Shown: in pieces, positions 1-9,690 of the stretch
Layout: each line of letters starts with the position of its first letter
Position numbering within the stretch: the first letter of the stretch is position 1
NCBI GenBank assembly: GCA_903840935.1
Contig: CAIMHT010000063.1
Location: forward strand, 1 to 33,153
Length of the DNA: 33,153 nt
Direction: 5' to 3'
Origin: an uncultured Chlorobiaceae bacterium
GTDB lineage: Bacteria; Bacteroidota; Chlorobiia; Chlorobiales; Chlorobiaceae
The notes under the pieces: generated by a model
Told to the model about the DNA's origin: nothing
Databases searched by the model: none
What the model saw: the letters and a program-made list of their open reading frames with translations, nothing else
Program-made: the position numbers and the translations under genes

Positions 1-2324
1 CCGAGTCCTGTGCCTTTACCCGGCTCTTTGGTTGTGAAAAACGGTTCGAATATCCTCTCCTTTATCGTATCAGGTATTCCCGGGCCATCATCGGTTACGG
101 AGCAAAAGATCTGTTCGGCAGTTGCCCATGTTTTAATTTCTATCTGGCCAGGAGAGCTCCGCTTTTGTGACTGGATGGCCTGGCTGCTGTTGCTGATCAG
201 ATTGAAAATAACCTGATTGATCTGTGAAGGGTCGCAAATGAGTTGCGGCAGTTCTTCGAGCTGCAATACAACCGTGGCAATGGAGATGTATTCGCTCTTT
301 GCAATGACCAGAGCTTCATGAATGACGTTATTGAGATTCAGTGAGCTTAACTGCTCCATCACGTTCTTGAAGGAGTAACTCCGCATACTGTGGGTGATGC
401 TCTTTATGCGCTCTACCCCATTTTGTGATTTTTCAAGAGTTTCAGGAATGATTTTGAGCAGGACATCAATATCAAGCTCCTTCTCTTTTTGTCGAAACAA
501 CCCTACCTCTTCGGCAATAACCGGGAGGCTCTCCATTTTGTCAATTATCCGGCGATAATAACCAACAAGTTCACAGAGATCACCGAAATCATTCTGAAGG
601 TTATGTTTATTGAGAATGATAAAATTGAGCGGGTTGTTGATTTCGTGTGCAATCCCGGCGGCAAGCTGGCCAATCATCTCCATTCTCATTGAGTGCTGAA
701 GCTGAAACTGCAATTTTTTCTGTTCGTCGTCCTTGATTTTGTTTTCTATAATGTCCCATGCCTGGTCGGCAAGGGAGCTTACCCAGCCAATTTCATCCTC
801 ATCATAATCGACCGGCTTGTTTCCAACTCCGAGGATGGCCACTATTTTCTTGTTGCGAATGACCGGAACAACCAGTTCCCGCGTCAAGGCAACATGACCC
901 TCCGGCATCCCTTTACGGTGGGTGAGCAATGGATAGTCATTGTGAATTACCCCTCTCCGTTTCCTCACGGCATCAGCCCATACACCAGAATTGTTCAGCG
1001 AAATAAACGCATCCTTTTGCTGCACTTTGCGACTGTTCTTCAGGGTATTGGTCGAATAGCTCGCATGAGTAATTGAAGCTTGATCTTTCCCCACAAAAAA
1101 GCCAAACCCGATAGAACTCTCTGTGAGCCATTCGACTTCGTCGATGGTCAACTGCATGAGTTCCTTCGCTGAATGACTTTTTGCCATCTCAAGCAGGCGA
1201 ATGCGCATTTGGGAAACAGTTTCGATACGATTGCGGAGCGTGACATCATGAACAATATCATAGACCAGCGATCTGCCCATAATGGTGATTTTTTTGCCGT
1301 ATATCTCCACGTCACGAATGGAACCATCAGCTCTCCGGTGACGGAATGACATGCTTCTCTGCTCCAGCTTTTTCCATCTCTCCATCTCATGCTGAACAGA
1401 CTCATAAGAGTTGTCGTTGATCTTGAAGATGTTCATCGTTCTCAGTTCTTCAACTCCCCATCCATAAAAATCGGCTGCTGCCTGATTGGCATCAACAACA
1501 TTGCCGGTTTCTGGATCAAGCACAATCATGACTGCGGAATGATCTTCAAAGAGGCTCCGAAAACGCTCCTCACTGTCAAGCAAGGCCTTTTCCGTCTCTT
1601 TGCGATCAGTGATGTCATGAATAATGACATGAATGACCGCCTTGCCATCAATCCTGATTTTGTTACGAAAAATCTCTACGTCCCGAATAGAGCCGTCAGC
1701 CCTCCTGTGGCATCCTGTAAATTTATTTTGCTCACCCTCACCTACTGACTGCAGGCTTTGTATGATTGCTTCAGGCGGCAGGGTATTGACATCGCGGGTA
1801 TACATCTGCCTGAGCTCCTCAACCGTCCACCCGTACCAATCTGATGCCTCCTGATTGACATCAAGCACCCTGCCGGTGTCAGGATCAAGCAGAACCTGGA
1901 TTGCTGAATGGCTGTTGAAGAGCGTCCTGAACCGTTCCTCGCTTTGTTTGAGAACTTTTTCGGCCTCTTTGCGCCCGGTGATATCATAGAATAGTGCAAC
2001 AAGAAAGCCTTTTTGAGGCTTGTACACTGAAAGGTCATACCACTTTCCGTCAAGGTACTCATCAAATCGACAGGGAGTTCCACTCTCTGCAAGCTCGATC
2101 AGTTTTTCCCAAAAAACCGGATTTGACTCGGCAATACCAGACATCACTTCCGACATTCTGCGTCCCACGACATTTTTCAGGCCTGTGAGCTCCTCATAAC
2201 CCGAATTGACCTCCTCATAAAGGAAATCAACCGGCCGACCCTCTTCAGAAATCACCCGACAGCAAAGATATCCGCATGGCGCATTGCCGGTGATAGTATC
2301 ATCTCTTTCTTTAACGTTCTGCAT
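1..2324 (-). CDS. Soluble PAS-PAS-PAS-GAF sensor histidine kinase (3' end outside window)
   Basis: About 774 residues are visible; the gene is cut by the left edge inside the ATPase G2 box (GKGTGLG). Order: a divergent N-terminal PAS-like domain (about 1-120), two typical PAS domains each ending in an HDIT/HDVT-type motif followed by a charged linker, a GAF domain, then the kinase core. The H box is [11 protein letters not shown] with the likely phospho-accepting His at residue 560. The N box ([14 protein letters not shown]), G1 (DDGPGIP) and F box (IFEPFFTTK) are intact. No signal peptide or membrane segment is seen, so it is probably cytosolic. From the second half on it closely resembles the kinase at 3119-6193, so the two are paralogues. 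It lies 32 bases after the iron-sulfur flavoprotein gene, probably in one operon. Start: ATG at 2324; an in-frame TTG at 2342 has a better-placed AAGG and would add six residues. No response regulator gene is in view, and the signal is unknown. Confidence 0.9.
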   Translation of the reverse strand, partial: MQNVKERDDTITGNAPCGYLCCRVISEEGRPVDFLYEEVNSGYEELTGLKNVVGRRMSEVMSGIAESNPVFWEKLIELAESGTPCRFDEYLDGKWYDLSVYKPQKGFLVALFYDITGRKEAEKVLKQSEERFRTLFNSHSAIQVLLDPDTGRVLDVNQEASDWYGWTVEELRQMYTRDVNTLPPEAIIQSLQSVGEGEQNKFTGCHRRADGSIRDVEIFRNKIRIDGKAVIHVIIHDITDRKETEKALLDSEERFRSLFEDHSAVMIVLDPETGNVVDANQAAADFYGWGVEELRTMNIFKINDNSYESVQHEMERWKKLEQRSMSFRHRRADGSIRDVEIYGKKITIMGRSLVYDIVHDVTLRNRIETVSQMRIRLLEMAKSHSAKELMQLTIDEVEWLTESSIGFGFFVGKDQASITHASYSTNTLKNSRKVQQKDAFISLNNSGVWADAVRKRRGVIHNDYPLLTHRKGMPEGHVALTRELVVPVIRNKKIVAILGVGNKPVDYDEDEIGWVSSLADQAWDIIENKIKDDEQKKLQFQLQHSMRMEMIGQLAAGIAHEINNPLNFIILNKHNLQNDFGDLCELVGYYRRIIDKMESLPVIAEEVGLFRQKEKELDIDVLLKIIPETLEKSQNGVERIKSITHSMRSYSFKNVMEQLSSLNLNNVIHEALVIAKSEYISIATVVLQLEELPQLICDPSQINQVIFNLISNSSQAIQSQKRSSPGQIEIKTWATAEQIFCSVTDDGPGIPDTIKERIFEPFFTTKEPGKGTGL

Positions 2325-2356
2325 TTGGCTGACTTGGGACAATAACACCTTGCTGA

Positions 2357-3118
2357 TTAGCGAATAAAGTTGGTCATAATCTTTACAACAGGCTCCGGAC
2401 CGGGGAGCTGTGCTTTTGTCTGCTCACGCATTGCAAGGAGCCACGCTATATTTTGTCCAAGAACATCCATGATCTGGACGCCTTCAGCATCCTGCAATAC
2501 TTCGCCGGGAGTCCTGCCATGGGTGATATTCCAGTAGTTTGAGGTTGCAAGAATCATTTCCGAATAGGTCAGATAATGGTTCAGGCTGTCGAATGTGGAC
2601 GATCCACCTGTACGGCGAACGGCTACGACCGCAGCAGCCACCTTCTGACGGAATAACCCGCCATTGCATCCTGCAACATAGAAGGCCCTGTCGAGAAAAC
2701 ATTTCATGGTACCGGCAATGCCCGCATAATAGACCGGTGATGCAAGGATAATTCCATCAGCCGCTTTCAGTTGCTGAATTCCTTCATTCACCGGGTCAGA
2801 AGTTATGCTGCACTTTTGATCCCTGTTTTTTGCACAGGTTCCGCAAGCGAGGCAGCCCCTGACGGCCTGGTTTCCAATATGCAGAATTTCAAAATCAATG
2901 TTGTTCTCCTGTAATTGCCTGCCAACTCCCATCAGTGCGTGGAAGGTATTGCCCTCTTTGCGAGGGCTCCCGTTAACTGCTATAACTTTCAATGTTTTTT
3001 GTGGTTTATTGTTGGTTCCTGCGAATTCTGTCGGCTTTACTGAAAAAAAATAAACTCTCCAACCCGGCATTAGAGAGTTGTCGGTATACTGAGATTGTAA
3101 CCTCGAACCACAGAACAT
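2357..3118 (-). CDS. Iron-sulfur flavoprotein (NADPH-dependent FMN reductase fold)
   Basis: 253 residues. The flavodoxin-like fold starts near residue 42 (LKVIAVNGSPRKEGNT, the FMN phosphate-binding loop) and continues through an ASPVYYAGIAGTMKCFLDR segment that normally contacts the flavin ring. C89, C92, C95 and C103 form a compact CX2CX2CX7C motif, as in iron-sulfur flavoproteins (Isf) that carry one 4Fe-4S cluster next to FMN and pass electrons to oxidants such as O2 or peroxide. That role is family knowledge; the substrate here is not evident. The ATG abuts the stop of the upstream kinase, and no Shine-Dalgarno is visible. The first ~40 residues do not look like the family, so the true start may be internal (Met17 or a TTG near residue 43) or translation may be coupled. 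Lying between two kinases suggests a link to redox sensing. Confidence 0.85.
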   Translation of the reverse strand: MFCGSRLQSQYTDNSLMPGWRVYFFSVKPTEFAGTNNKPQKTLKVIAVNGSPRKEGNTFHALMGVGRQLQENNIDFEILHIGNQAVRGCLACGTCAKNRDQKCSITSDPVNEGIQQLKAADGIILASPVYYAGIAGTMKCFLDRAFYVAGCNGGLFRQKVAAAVVAVRRTGGSSTFDSLNHYLTYSEMILATSNYWNITHGRTPGEVLQDAEGVQIMDVLGQNIAWLLAMREQTKAQLPGPEPVVKIMTNFIR

Positions 3119-6100
3119 TTAATATATCAATGATGGAGATATTTCTTCCACAGGCAGTGAAAAAGTAAAAATTGTGCCCCCGCCGGGCGAAGAGTCCACA
3201 GAAAGCGTGCCATGATGTTTCTTGACAATGATATCACGAGAAATGCTTAAGCCGAGACCGGTCCCCTTGCCACGCTCCTTGGTTGTGAAGAGTGGCTCGA
3301 ATATCCTCTCCTTTATCTCTTCAGGAATTCCTGGTCCATCATCAGCGACAGAACAAAAAAGGCTCTCTGCCGTCGCCCAGGTTTTAACCTCTATCTTGCC
3401 GAAAGAGTTCCTGTTTTGCGACTGAATGGCGTGAGTACTGTTGATAATAAGGTTGAGAAGTACCTGGTTGATCTGGGATGGATCGCAAAGAACCATCGGC
3501 AGATTTTCAAGCTGTAATGCAATGGTGGCAACTGAGCGGTATTCACTCTTTCCAATGAGAAGGGCTTCATGAATTGCCTTGTTGAGATCATAGAGGCAGA
3601 ACTGACCCGTCACGTTCTTGAAGGAGTAGTTCTGCAGGCCTTGACTGATGGTTTTTATGCGTTCGATTCCATCGTTTGAGTTTTCAAGAGTTTGGGAAAT
3701 ATTCCGGAGCAGATCATCAAGAGCTATGGCTTGCTCTTTTTCGCGTAGCAACTCTATCTCTTTGGCAACAGCAGGGAGTGCATCCACTTTTTCTATGATC
3801 CGGCGGTAAAAGCCAACGAATTCAACAAGATCGTCAAAATCATCTTTCAAGGTATACTGATTGATCATGAGAAAATTGAGCGGATTTTTTATTTCGTGAA
3901 CAATCCCGGCAGCAAGATGGCCGATCATCTCCATTTTCGTCGACTGCTGAAGCTGATCCTGCAGTTTTTTCGCCATCTCCTCGGCACTCTTTTGTGCAAC
4001 AATATCCCAAAGCTGATCGGCAAGGCTCTCTACCCATTCAATATCCTTTTCATGATAATCATGGGGCTTGTTTCCTACTCCGATGATTGCCACAACACCG
4101 TCGTTACGAATTATGGGAACGAGCAGTTCACGCCTGACCTCGGCATAATGCTCCGGCATCCCTGCGCAATGTCTGAAGATTGCACCATTATTGTGCATCA
4201 CCGCCCTCTGCCCCTTTATGATATCTGACCAGACACCTTCCTTGCCAAATGGAGGTCTCTCACCTTTTTTTTCTGCAAAGCAATTCTTTTCGATACCAGG
4301 GGTTGAGCAGAGCTGCAGTGAAAGTGTCGCCTGATCTTCTTCAACGAAAAAAACAAAGCCGAGAGCACTTTCCGTCAGACGTTCCGCCTCTTCAACTGTC
4401 GCCCTCAGCAGATCATCTATCGACGTTCCTCCAGCCATCTGGAGCATACTAATCCGGCACCTGTTGACCTGTTCATAACGCTTGCGTTCGGTGACATCAT
4501 GAATAATGGAGTAGATCAGCTCTTTGGACGCAACCTCTATTTTATTACTGAATACCTCCACATCGCAGATAGAGCCGTCAGCCCGCCTGTGCTGAAATGA
4601 AAATTCTTTTTGAATCATCAATCGACTTTTTGCCATTTCAGCCATCACCGCTTCTGGAGAGAGTGTATTGATCTCCTGGATACACATCCGGCAAAGCTGA
4701 TCCATCGGCCATCCATAAAAATCTGCTGCAGCCTGATTGGCATCAACAATATTACCGGTTTCAGGATCAAGAATCAGCATAACTGCAGAATGGTCTTCAA
4801 ACAGACTCCTGAACTGCTCCTCGCTCTGACGCAAAGCCTCCCCTGCCTGACGTTCAGATACAAGCAGCACCTCAAGCTGGTTTTTACTTTCCTGCAGTTC
4901 GATGGTCATCTCGCCGGCAAGAGCGAGCGCCCTTTTTTCGGAATCGAGAGCTGCCGTTGCGAGCTGTTTTTCTGCAAAACGCAGGCGCTTGGTCATGACA
5001 AGAAACATCATGATCATATTAAAAAGAGAGAGAAGCTGAACACTGCCATTACTCCACCAGTTAAAATGGATCCATCCGGCCTGTGTCAAAGCATCGACCA
5101 AATAGCCAAGATTGCTGATTCCAAATGCTGCTATATAAAAAAGACCTTCATACTCACCTTTTATGACCATGCGAACACTCAACCAGCTCGTAACAACGAT
5201 CAAAACAAAATATCCGATAACCGTACAAAAGATCATCAACCCATAGAAGGCTAAGGGAACCGACAAGATTGAGAGAATTCCAAAAAACGGTAATAAAAGC
5301 AGATAGCGACAAACCTCGGGAAACCTCAGCTTAAAGATGCGGATCGAAAAAAGGGAAGAAAAGAGCAACGTCGCGCCAAATGAGACTCCGGTAAAATAAT
5401 TTGCATAATAGCACTCCGAGTAGGGACGCAAAAGGGTAAGAAGTCCGCCCGCCGCCAGATAATTAAGATAGAGGGAAAGAACAAAGAGAGCGAAATAGAG
5501 GTAAATCCGGTCGCCAAGGCGCAGAAAAAAAATCAGATTCATAACGACAATCATCAGGGCAATACCAAGATAGGCGCTCTGAAAAATGATCGTTTCATAT
5601 GTGATACGCTCTAAATCATAATAGGTATGAATGGCAACGGACAGGTCGGTCACACTGTCGGTTTGAATCCTCATATACACCTGCACCGGTCTCTCCAGAG
5701 GCAGAGAGAGCGGTGCTACCAGATCAAGATTCCGCACAAGGCGCTGGACAAAGGGAATATGGGCACCCAGCGGGATTTCATAATAGGAGCTCGACTGCAA
5801 TGAGGAGTCTCCACTCTGCACATAAACGACGACATGGTCGATATTGGGCGGGAGCAATCGCAGGAATGAGTTTTCAGGAAATCCCTCGCGACGGATGAGC
5901 GTAAAACGCAACCAGACAACATCACTGCTGTAGCCTCTGCCAAGGGATCCTTCAGGCGGTTTGAAACTGGCGGAGACAGCCGGGGTGAGAATATCGGGCA
6001 GGGCAAGTTTTCCGGCAGGATCGACCAGTTGCTCCAAATGTCCTGATAATTCTGAAGAAGAGGCCTTGTCGAGCAGTACCGGAGATACGGCAACAGCAAC

Positions 6101-6193
6101 CGGAGCCGAAAGAAGACTGACGCCGGTAAGAATAATAAGAAGCAGCAATAAAAATCGGGCTTGCCGCACAGGAAACAGTAATACAGGATTCAT
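3119..6193 (-). CDS. 7TM-DISM / PAS / GAF membrane sensor histidine kinase
   Basis: 1024 residues from the ATG at 6193; an in-frame TTG at 6202 would add three. Order: N-terminal hydrophobic signal, a periplasmic domain with the [11 protein letters not shown] motif typical of 7TMR-DISMED2, seven membrane segments (about 200-410), a coiled linker, one PAS domain, a GAF domain, then HisKA and HATPase_c. The H box reads [11 protein letters not shown] with the likely phospho-His at 766. The N box ([14 protein letters not shown]), G1 (DDGPGIP), F (IFEPLFTTK) and G2 ([11 protein letters not shown]) boxes are all present, so the kinase should be active. DISM receptors usually sense small extracellular ligands such as carbohydrates; the ligand here is unknown. 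Its stop is directly followed by the flavoprotein ATG (zero spacing), so they are probably co-transcribed. No receiver domain is fused or nearby. Confidence 0.92.
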   Translation of the reverse strand: MNPVLLFPVRQARFLLLLLIILTGVSLLSAPVAVAVSPVLLDKASSSELSGHLEQLVDPAGKLALPDILTPAVSASFKPPEGSLGRGYSSDVVWLRFTLIRREGFPENSFLRLLPPNIDHVVVYVQSGDSSLQSSSYYEIPLGAHIPFVQRLVRNLDLVAPLSLPLERPVQVYMRIQTDSVTDLSVAIHTYYDLERITYETIIFQSAYLGIALMIVVMNLIFFLRLGDRIYLYFALFVLSLYLNYLAAGGLLTLLRPYSECYYANYFTGVSFGATLLFSSLFSIRIFKLRFPEVCRYLLLLPFFGILSILSVPLAFYGLMIFCTVIGYFVLIVVTSWLSVRMVIKGEYEGLFYIAAFGISNLGYLVDALTQAGWIHFNWWSNGSVQLLSLFNMIMMFLVMTKRLRFAEKQLATAALDSEKRALALAGEMTIELQESKNQLEVLLVSERQAGEALRQSEEQFRSLFEDHSAVMLILDPETGNIVDANQAAADFYGWPMDQLCRMCIQEINTLSPEAVMAEMAKSRLMIQKEFSFQHRRADGSICDVEVFSNKIEVASKELIYSIIHDVTERKRYEQVNRCRISMLQMAGGTSIDDLLRATVEEAERLTESALGFVFFVEEDQATLSLQLCSTPGIEKNCFAEKKGERPPFGKEGVWSDIIKGQRAVMHNNGAIFRHCAGMPEHYAEVRRELLVPIIRNDGVVAIIGVGNKPHDYHEKDIEWVESLADQLWDIVAQKSAEEMAKKLQDQLQQSTKMEMIGHLAAGIVHEIKNPLNFLMINQYTLKDDFDDLVEFVGFYRRIIEKVDALPAVAKEIELLREKEQAIALDDLLRNISQTLENSNDGIERIKTISQGLQNYSFKNVTGQFCLYDLNKAIHEALLIGKSEYRSVATIALQLENLPMVLCDPSQINQVLLNLIINSTHAIQSQNRNSFGKIEVKTWATAESLFCSVADDGPGIPEEIKERIFEPLFTTKERGKGTGLGLSISRDIIVKKHHGTLSVDSSPGGGTIFTFSLPVEEISPSLIY

Positions 6194-6314
6194 GGCATCC
6201 AATCAGTGTCGATCATAAACTGACAAAGAGAGAAGTAGAGAGCTGAACTCCGTACGCGGCTCCCATCCATCTTTGGTAAACGAAAAAAAATATTAACAGA
6301 AAAAAAGAGGACTT

Positions 6315-6767
6315 TCAGTCTACCAATGGAGAGTCTTTTGCCTGAATCAGCTCAGCCAGTTCGGAACTTATGCGCATCGATTTGCGGGCAGCCTCAAGAG
6401 CCCTAAGAGCCTCCTCTTCGTTAAAGAGCTCCCAGGGAAGCTGGTATGATGACTCATTACCATATTTTGCAAGCATTTTTTCATGTGAGTCGTACTTTTC
6501 AAGCTCCGGCAGAATCTCTTCAATCAATGCGGCAACCTCTTTGGTGACCGTCCCTTCCAGCATGAGCTGCGATAAATGTCGGGCAGGCTTGTGGGTCAGA
6601 GGAGAGACCCCAAAGAGCATCAGCACAGCAAGACCGCTATTTTCAAGAACAAGTATTGAGCCGGAAACACAGGCCCGCCAGCGTTTGAGGGAGTAATCCT
6701 GCTCCGCTTCATTCAAAAAACCGCGCGCAAGTTCAAGACGATAGTCAACATCCTGGTGTAATCCCAT
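6315..6767 (-). CDS. HEPN-domain protein, orphan
   Basis: 150 residues, all predicted helical. The N-terminal part (YRLELARGFLNEAEQDY, then a W-R-A-C-V-S-G-S helix) is the usual opening of HEPN domains, in which a helix pair carries crowded charged and small residues. HEPN proteins are often toxins or RNases using an R-x4-6-H motif, usually beside a minimal nucleotidyltransferase (MNT) antitoxin. Here I see no clear R-x4-6-H motif and no MNT gene, so a non-toxin HEPN is as likely. A strong Shine-Dalgarno (AAAGGAGG) lies about six bases before the ATG. It follows the lptE-like gene by 108 bases and precedes the DISM kinase by about 120 bases. Function unknown. Confidence 0.7.
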   Translation of the reverse strand: MGLHQDVDYRLELARGFLNEAEQDYSLKRWRACVSGSILVLENSGLAVLMLFGVSPLTHKPARHLSQLMLEGTVTKEVAALIEEILPELEKYDSHEKMLAKYGNESSYQLPWELFNEEEALRALEAARKSMRISSELAELIQAKDSPLVD

Positions 6768-6875
6768 AACAACCTCCTTTTATGCTCCCTGCCTGCCGCA
6801 GGATTTACAATGACAAATACAGTTAAAAAGATGAATCCCCTGACACATCATCGGCAATCAGCCAGGCCGGCAACC

Positions 6876-7382
6876 TTACCATCCGGAAACAACCTGGTCG
6901 AAAATCTGATCGACAATCAGGCCAACGCAATGCCGAAGTGCCTCTTGCTGGGCGTTGTAGTTACCTGTTCGATAATCGGAAAATCCGACAAACGACTGAT
7001 CAAAGATTGGTTTTTTTTTCACCCGATCAACCATTCTGACCTGCACAACAAGCGTCACCCGATTGGTCATGGCCCGACCGGTTTTGCTGGAGAGCTGACT
7101 TGGTGCATCAGCAAAGGAGATAATAGTCCCTTCGAGCAGTGCATCGGCACGAGCCATGGAGGGCGTCAGGCGAAGTGCGCTTTGTGCTTCGATTTTGTTG
7201 GCAAGAGCGCTGGTAATTTCTCCCCTGAACTGCGCTATACCAGCACCGGAACGGTCTTCAAATACCGGGATTGCAATGGTTTTGAGGTGTGCAGGTAGCG
7301 ATGATCCTGTAAAGCTGTAACAGCCCTGAAGTGTCGCCAGAACAAGAGCGACAATAAATATGGGTAGTGCAGTTTTCGGCAT
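6876..7382 (-). CDS. lptE: LptE-like outer-membrane LPS assembly lipoprotein
   Basis: 168 residues. A short positively charged start, a hydrophobic stretch and a lipobox ending LQGC put the lipidated cysteine at residue 21, so this should be an outer-membrane lipoprotein. The sequence after it (YSFTGSSLPAHLKTIAIPVF, then EDRSG and a region rich in TNRVTLVVQVRM) matches the LptE family of Bacteroidota/Chlorobi. LptE plugs the LptD barrel and helps insert lipopolysaccharide. Length fits. AAGGA lies six bases before the ATG. It sits 15 bases after the dehydrogenase gene, so probably the third gene of the RLP operon; the metabolic link, if any, is not obvious. No lptD is in the window. Confidence 0.75.
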   Translation of the reverse strand: MPKTALPIFIVALVLATLQGCYSFTGSSLPAHLKTIAIPVFEDRSGAGIAQFRGEITSALANKIEAQSALRLTPSMARADALLEGTIISFADAPSQLSSKTGRAMTNRVTLVVQVRMVDRVKKKPIFDQSFVGFSDYRTGNYNAQQEALRHCVGLIVDQIFDQVVSGW

Positions 7383-7397
7383 GACGATCCTTCTGCG

Positions 7398-8222
7398 TTA
7401 ATAAGTTCGACGGTCAATCCTCTTGAATATTTTACGGAAGGGATAGGTCAAGAGCAACCATTTTTTTTTTCTTCCGTTCAGTGCTGAACGGTAGACTCCG
7501 GTTTTAGAGTCACTCCAGTCTGAAGCAAGTTGTACCGCAAGCTTTGCGGCAACCGAGGGAGGCTGGGCAAAAATATCAAGAACCGTGCTGAAGGTGGCTA
7601 ACTGCCGGGAAAGTTCTGGCGTCGGGTTTTTGGTGCTGACCATGCCGGTACGGACCAGACCAGGATGGAGAAGCATGACAGCGATACCGGTATGGCGGTA
7701 CTCATGGGCAACCGCAGAGGTAAAACGGGCGATGGCCGCCTTTGTGGAGCCGTATGCACTCATCCACGGGGTATTTGAGCCACTATCGGTACCGGAACCA
7801 GCCATATTGATGATCTTTCCCGGAATGTTTTCCCTGAGAAAATAACTGATTGCTGCACGGCATCCATTATAGGTGCCTTTAAGATTGGTATCAATAACCT
7901 TTCCCCACACATCCGGATCGCTTTCTGTAATGCTCTGAAAGGGATCGGAGATGCCTGCGTTATTAATAAAACAGTCAATACGGCCAAATCTCTCGACGGA
8001 CGAAGCAATCAGGCGCTCCATATCGGGCGTTGAAACAACATCACAGAGGCAACCATAAGCGGTTTCTGGGGGAAATTCTGCAACAGCCTTCTGAACATTG
8101 TCTGCCGAGGAGGAGGTTATCACTACCTTTGCCCCCTGGCGCACAAACTCATGCGCAATGGCTTTACCGATACCTCTGGTGGATCCGGTAATAACAGCAA
8201 CTTTATGGTCCAGTTTACCCAT
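7398..8222 (-). CDS. Short-chain dehydrogenase/reductase (SDR)
   Basis: 274 residues, classical SDR. The cofactor loop is TGSTRGIG (residues 12-19), the structural motif NNAG is at 87-90, and the catalytic set is Ser143, Tyr157 and Lys161 (YGSTK). The family uses NAD(P)H to oxidise or reduce hydroxyl/keto groups. An acidic residue that would favour NAD is not evident after the second strand (ITSSSADN), so NADP use is possible. The substrate cannot be read from sequence. The C-terminal end is basic (KKKWLLLTYPFRKIFKRIDRR), unusual for a plain SDR and possibly membrane-surface seeking. It lies 27 bases after the RLP gene and 15 before lptE, which suggests one transcript. GGAGG precedes the ATG. 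Confidence 0.88.
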   Translation of the reverse strand: MGKLDHKVAVITGSTRGIGKAIAHEFVRQGAKVVITSSSADNVQKAVAEFPPETAYGCLCDVVSTPDMERLIASSVERFGRIDCFINNAGISDPFQSITESDPDVWGKVIDTNLKGTYNGCRAAISYFLRENIPGKIINMAGSGTDSGSNTPWMSAYGSTKAAIARFTSAVAHEYRHTGIAVMLLHPGLVRTGMVSTKNPTPELSRQLATFSTVLDIFAQPPSVAAKLAVQLASDWSDSKTGVYRSALNGRKKKWLLLTYPFRKIFKRIDRRTY

Positions 8223-8249
8223 TAGCCTCCCTCTTCCTTTTACTGGTGC

Positions 8250-9551
8250 TTACTTTTTTCCGTTTGCCCCATCTATCATTACCTGAAGTTCAGGACGACC
8301 AACGGCATAACGTTCAAGTTCTATCCCCTGCTCGATGGCTTCCCATGCCTGGCGAATACTTGCTGCCCCGGCTTTGGGGCCCATGGGATGACCGAAAACC
8401 CCGCGACCAGGCACAAAGCCAAAGTCAACACTACCCACCTTGCGGTAGACCGTTTCAAGTGTCAGCGCTGAATCGCTTCCTCCCGGGACGGGAAGCGAGC
8501 GCTTGAGATGGCCAAAATCCTGCAAACACTCCGCGATATTGGCTTTTACCTCCTCTTCGGGGGTCATCATCCTGCTTCCGAAGCCGGGCATGATGATTGA
8601 ATCAAGGCCTGCAAGCCGCTGAAGCTTGGTCATTACCCGTGAATGAACGCCATACTTCTCCATCCTGCTGAAAGCGGCGATAAAGGGAAAGTGACCAATC
8701 AGCGGCACTTTCGTGTGTCGGGCAAGCATTCTGACCGCACTGAGCCCAATCGGGAAGGCATTGACGAGCAGCGCATTTGCCCCGTTACTGACGGCAATGT
8801 CGTGCTGCTCAAGGAGCCGGTCAACCTCATCGGTAATGTTGGCAAGATAGATTTTCGGCTCTCCAGTCTCCTTTTCTGCCCGAACTCTGGCTTCTCCGAG
8901 CACGCGGGATCGTTCGATAAGGGTTGACCAGTCAACATCGGCAAGCATTTCGTCATCTTTGGCGATATCAAGCCCGCCAAGCCAGCTCTGGTAAGCGATT
9001 TCGGCAAATTGGGCTGGAGTAAGACCGATATTGGGCTTCACCACCCCGAAAAAAATCGGGCGGTTATAGGCCTGCAGGAGGTCGCGAATACCATCAATAC
9101 CGAATTTCGGACCGTCAAAGGCTTGCAAATAAGAGTCAGGAAAGCCGATATCAAGCAGCTTGACCACTGGTACACCGGGAGTAAAAAAGACTCCCTCCCC
9201 GCAAACCGCAGAGAGCAGATTGGGCAGTTTGGTGCCAAAATTGCAGTGAGGATGTGCAATAGTGACACGGCAGGCATGAACAGGTCCGGATTCAAAATGC
9301 TGTACCGGATAGCTGAGCGCCTCAAGCTCCTCCTCTACCGTCAGGCTGATCACCTTGGCGGCATACCTGGGACGAAAATCTTCATCATGACCAACGCGTT
9401 TCCACTGTGCCGTCGATTGTTCACTGCAAAAATGGGCAAGTGCGGTCTCAATATCTCCAACACACTCCAGATAGTAGTCAAGCGTCAGGTAGTCAGCCAT
9501 GTCGAGCTGCTCTTTTGAAGCAAAAAAACCTTTTATATCCTCACTGTTCAT
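8250..9551 (-). CDS. RuBisCO-like protein, form IV (RLP)
   Basis: 433 residues, close to other green sulfur bacterial RLPs. Metal-site residues survive: K198-D199-D200-E201 in the LDIAKDDE motif (carbamylated Lys plus acids in true RuBisCO), K172 in VVKPNIGL, and H287. Others needed for CO2 fixation do not: the second lysine of the KPK motif is Asn, the Arg after H287 is Phe, the loop-6 GKLEG is GFGSR with no lysine, and the Ser before the paired glycines (356-358) is Pro. So it should be an enolase-like enzyme without carboxylase activity. In Chlorobaculum tepidum loss of RLP disturbs sulfur oxidation and gives a stress phenotype, but the substrate is unresolved (established knowledge). First gene of an RLP-SDR-lptE unit, separated by a terminator from the lsrF-like gene. 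Confidence 0.95.
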   Translation of the reverse strand: MNSEDIKGFFASKEQLDMADYLTLDYYLECVGDIETALAHFCSEQSTAQWKRVGHDEDFRPRYAAKVISLTVEEELEALSYPVQHFESGPVHACRVTIAHPHCNFGTKLPNLLSAVCGEGVFFTPGVPVVKLLDIGFPDSYLQAFDGPKFGIDGIRDLLQAYNRPIFFGVVKPNIGLTPAQFAEIAYQSWLGGLDIAKDDEMLADVDWSTLIERSRVLGEARVRAEKETGEPKIYLANITDEVDRLLEQHDIAVSNGANALLVNAFPIGLSAVRMLARHTKVPLIGHFPFIAAFSRMEKYGVHSRVMTKLQRLAGLDSIIMPGFGSRMMTPEEEVKANIAECLQDFGHLKRSLPVPGGSDSALTLETVYRKVGSVDFGFVPGRGVFGHPMGPKAGAASIRQAWEAIEQGIELERYAVGRPELQVMIDGANGKK

Positions 9552-9631
9552 AGAAAAACGTCATACCCCACACTCTTCCGGCTCGGACGGAGAGAACAAC
9601 AGGGTGGCCATTAAGAAAATCGAACTCTCTG

Positions 9632-9666
9632 AAAAATAGTGCAGCAGGCCTCTTCAACCTGCTGCA
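9632..9666 (-). terminator. Rho-independent terminator after the lsrF-like gene
   Basis: A perfect 9-base inverted repeat (tgcagcagg at 9640-9648, cctgctgca at 9658-9666) has a 9-base loop. Read on the minus strand it is followed after three bases by a run of five T. It lies 25 bases past the stop of the lsrF-like gene and about 80 bases before the RLP start, so it probably splits the metabolic block into two transcripts. Confidence 0.75.
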
Positions 9667-9690
9667 GCAAAGTACATTACCCTTCAATGA

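Noticed and set aside
6311..6321. Short palindrome followed by T run after the HEPN gene
   Set aside because: The stem is only four base pairs (GACT-GAA-AGTC), too weak to call a terminator despite the following T run.
6789..6803. CCTGC-CTGCC-GCAGG hairpin before the HEPN gene
   Set aside because: The stem is five base pairs, and no T run follows on the minus strand. It is more likely chance in a short spacer.
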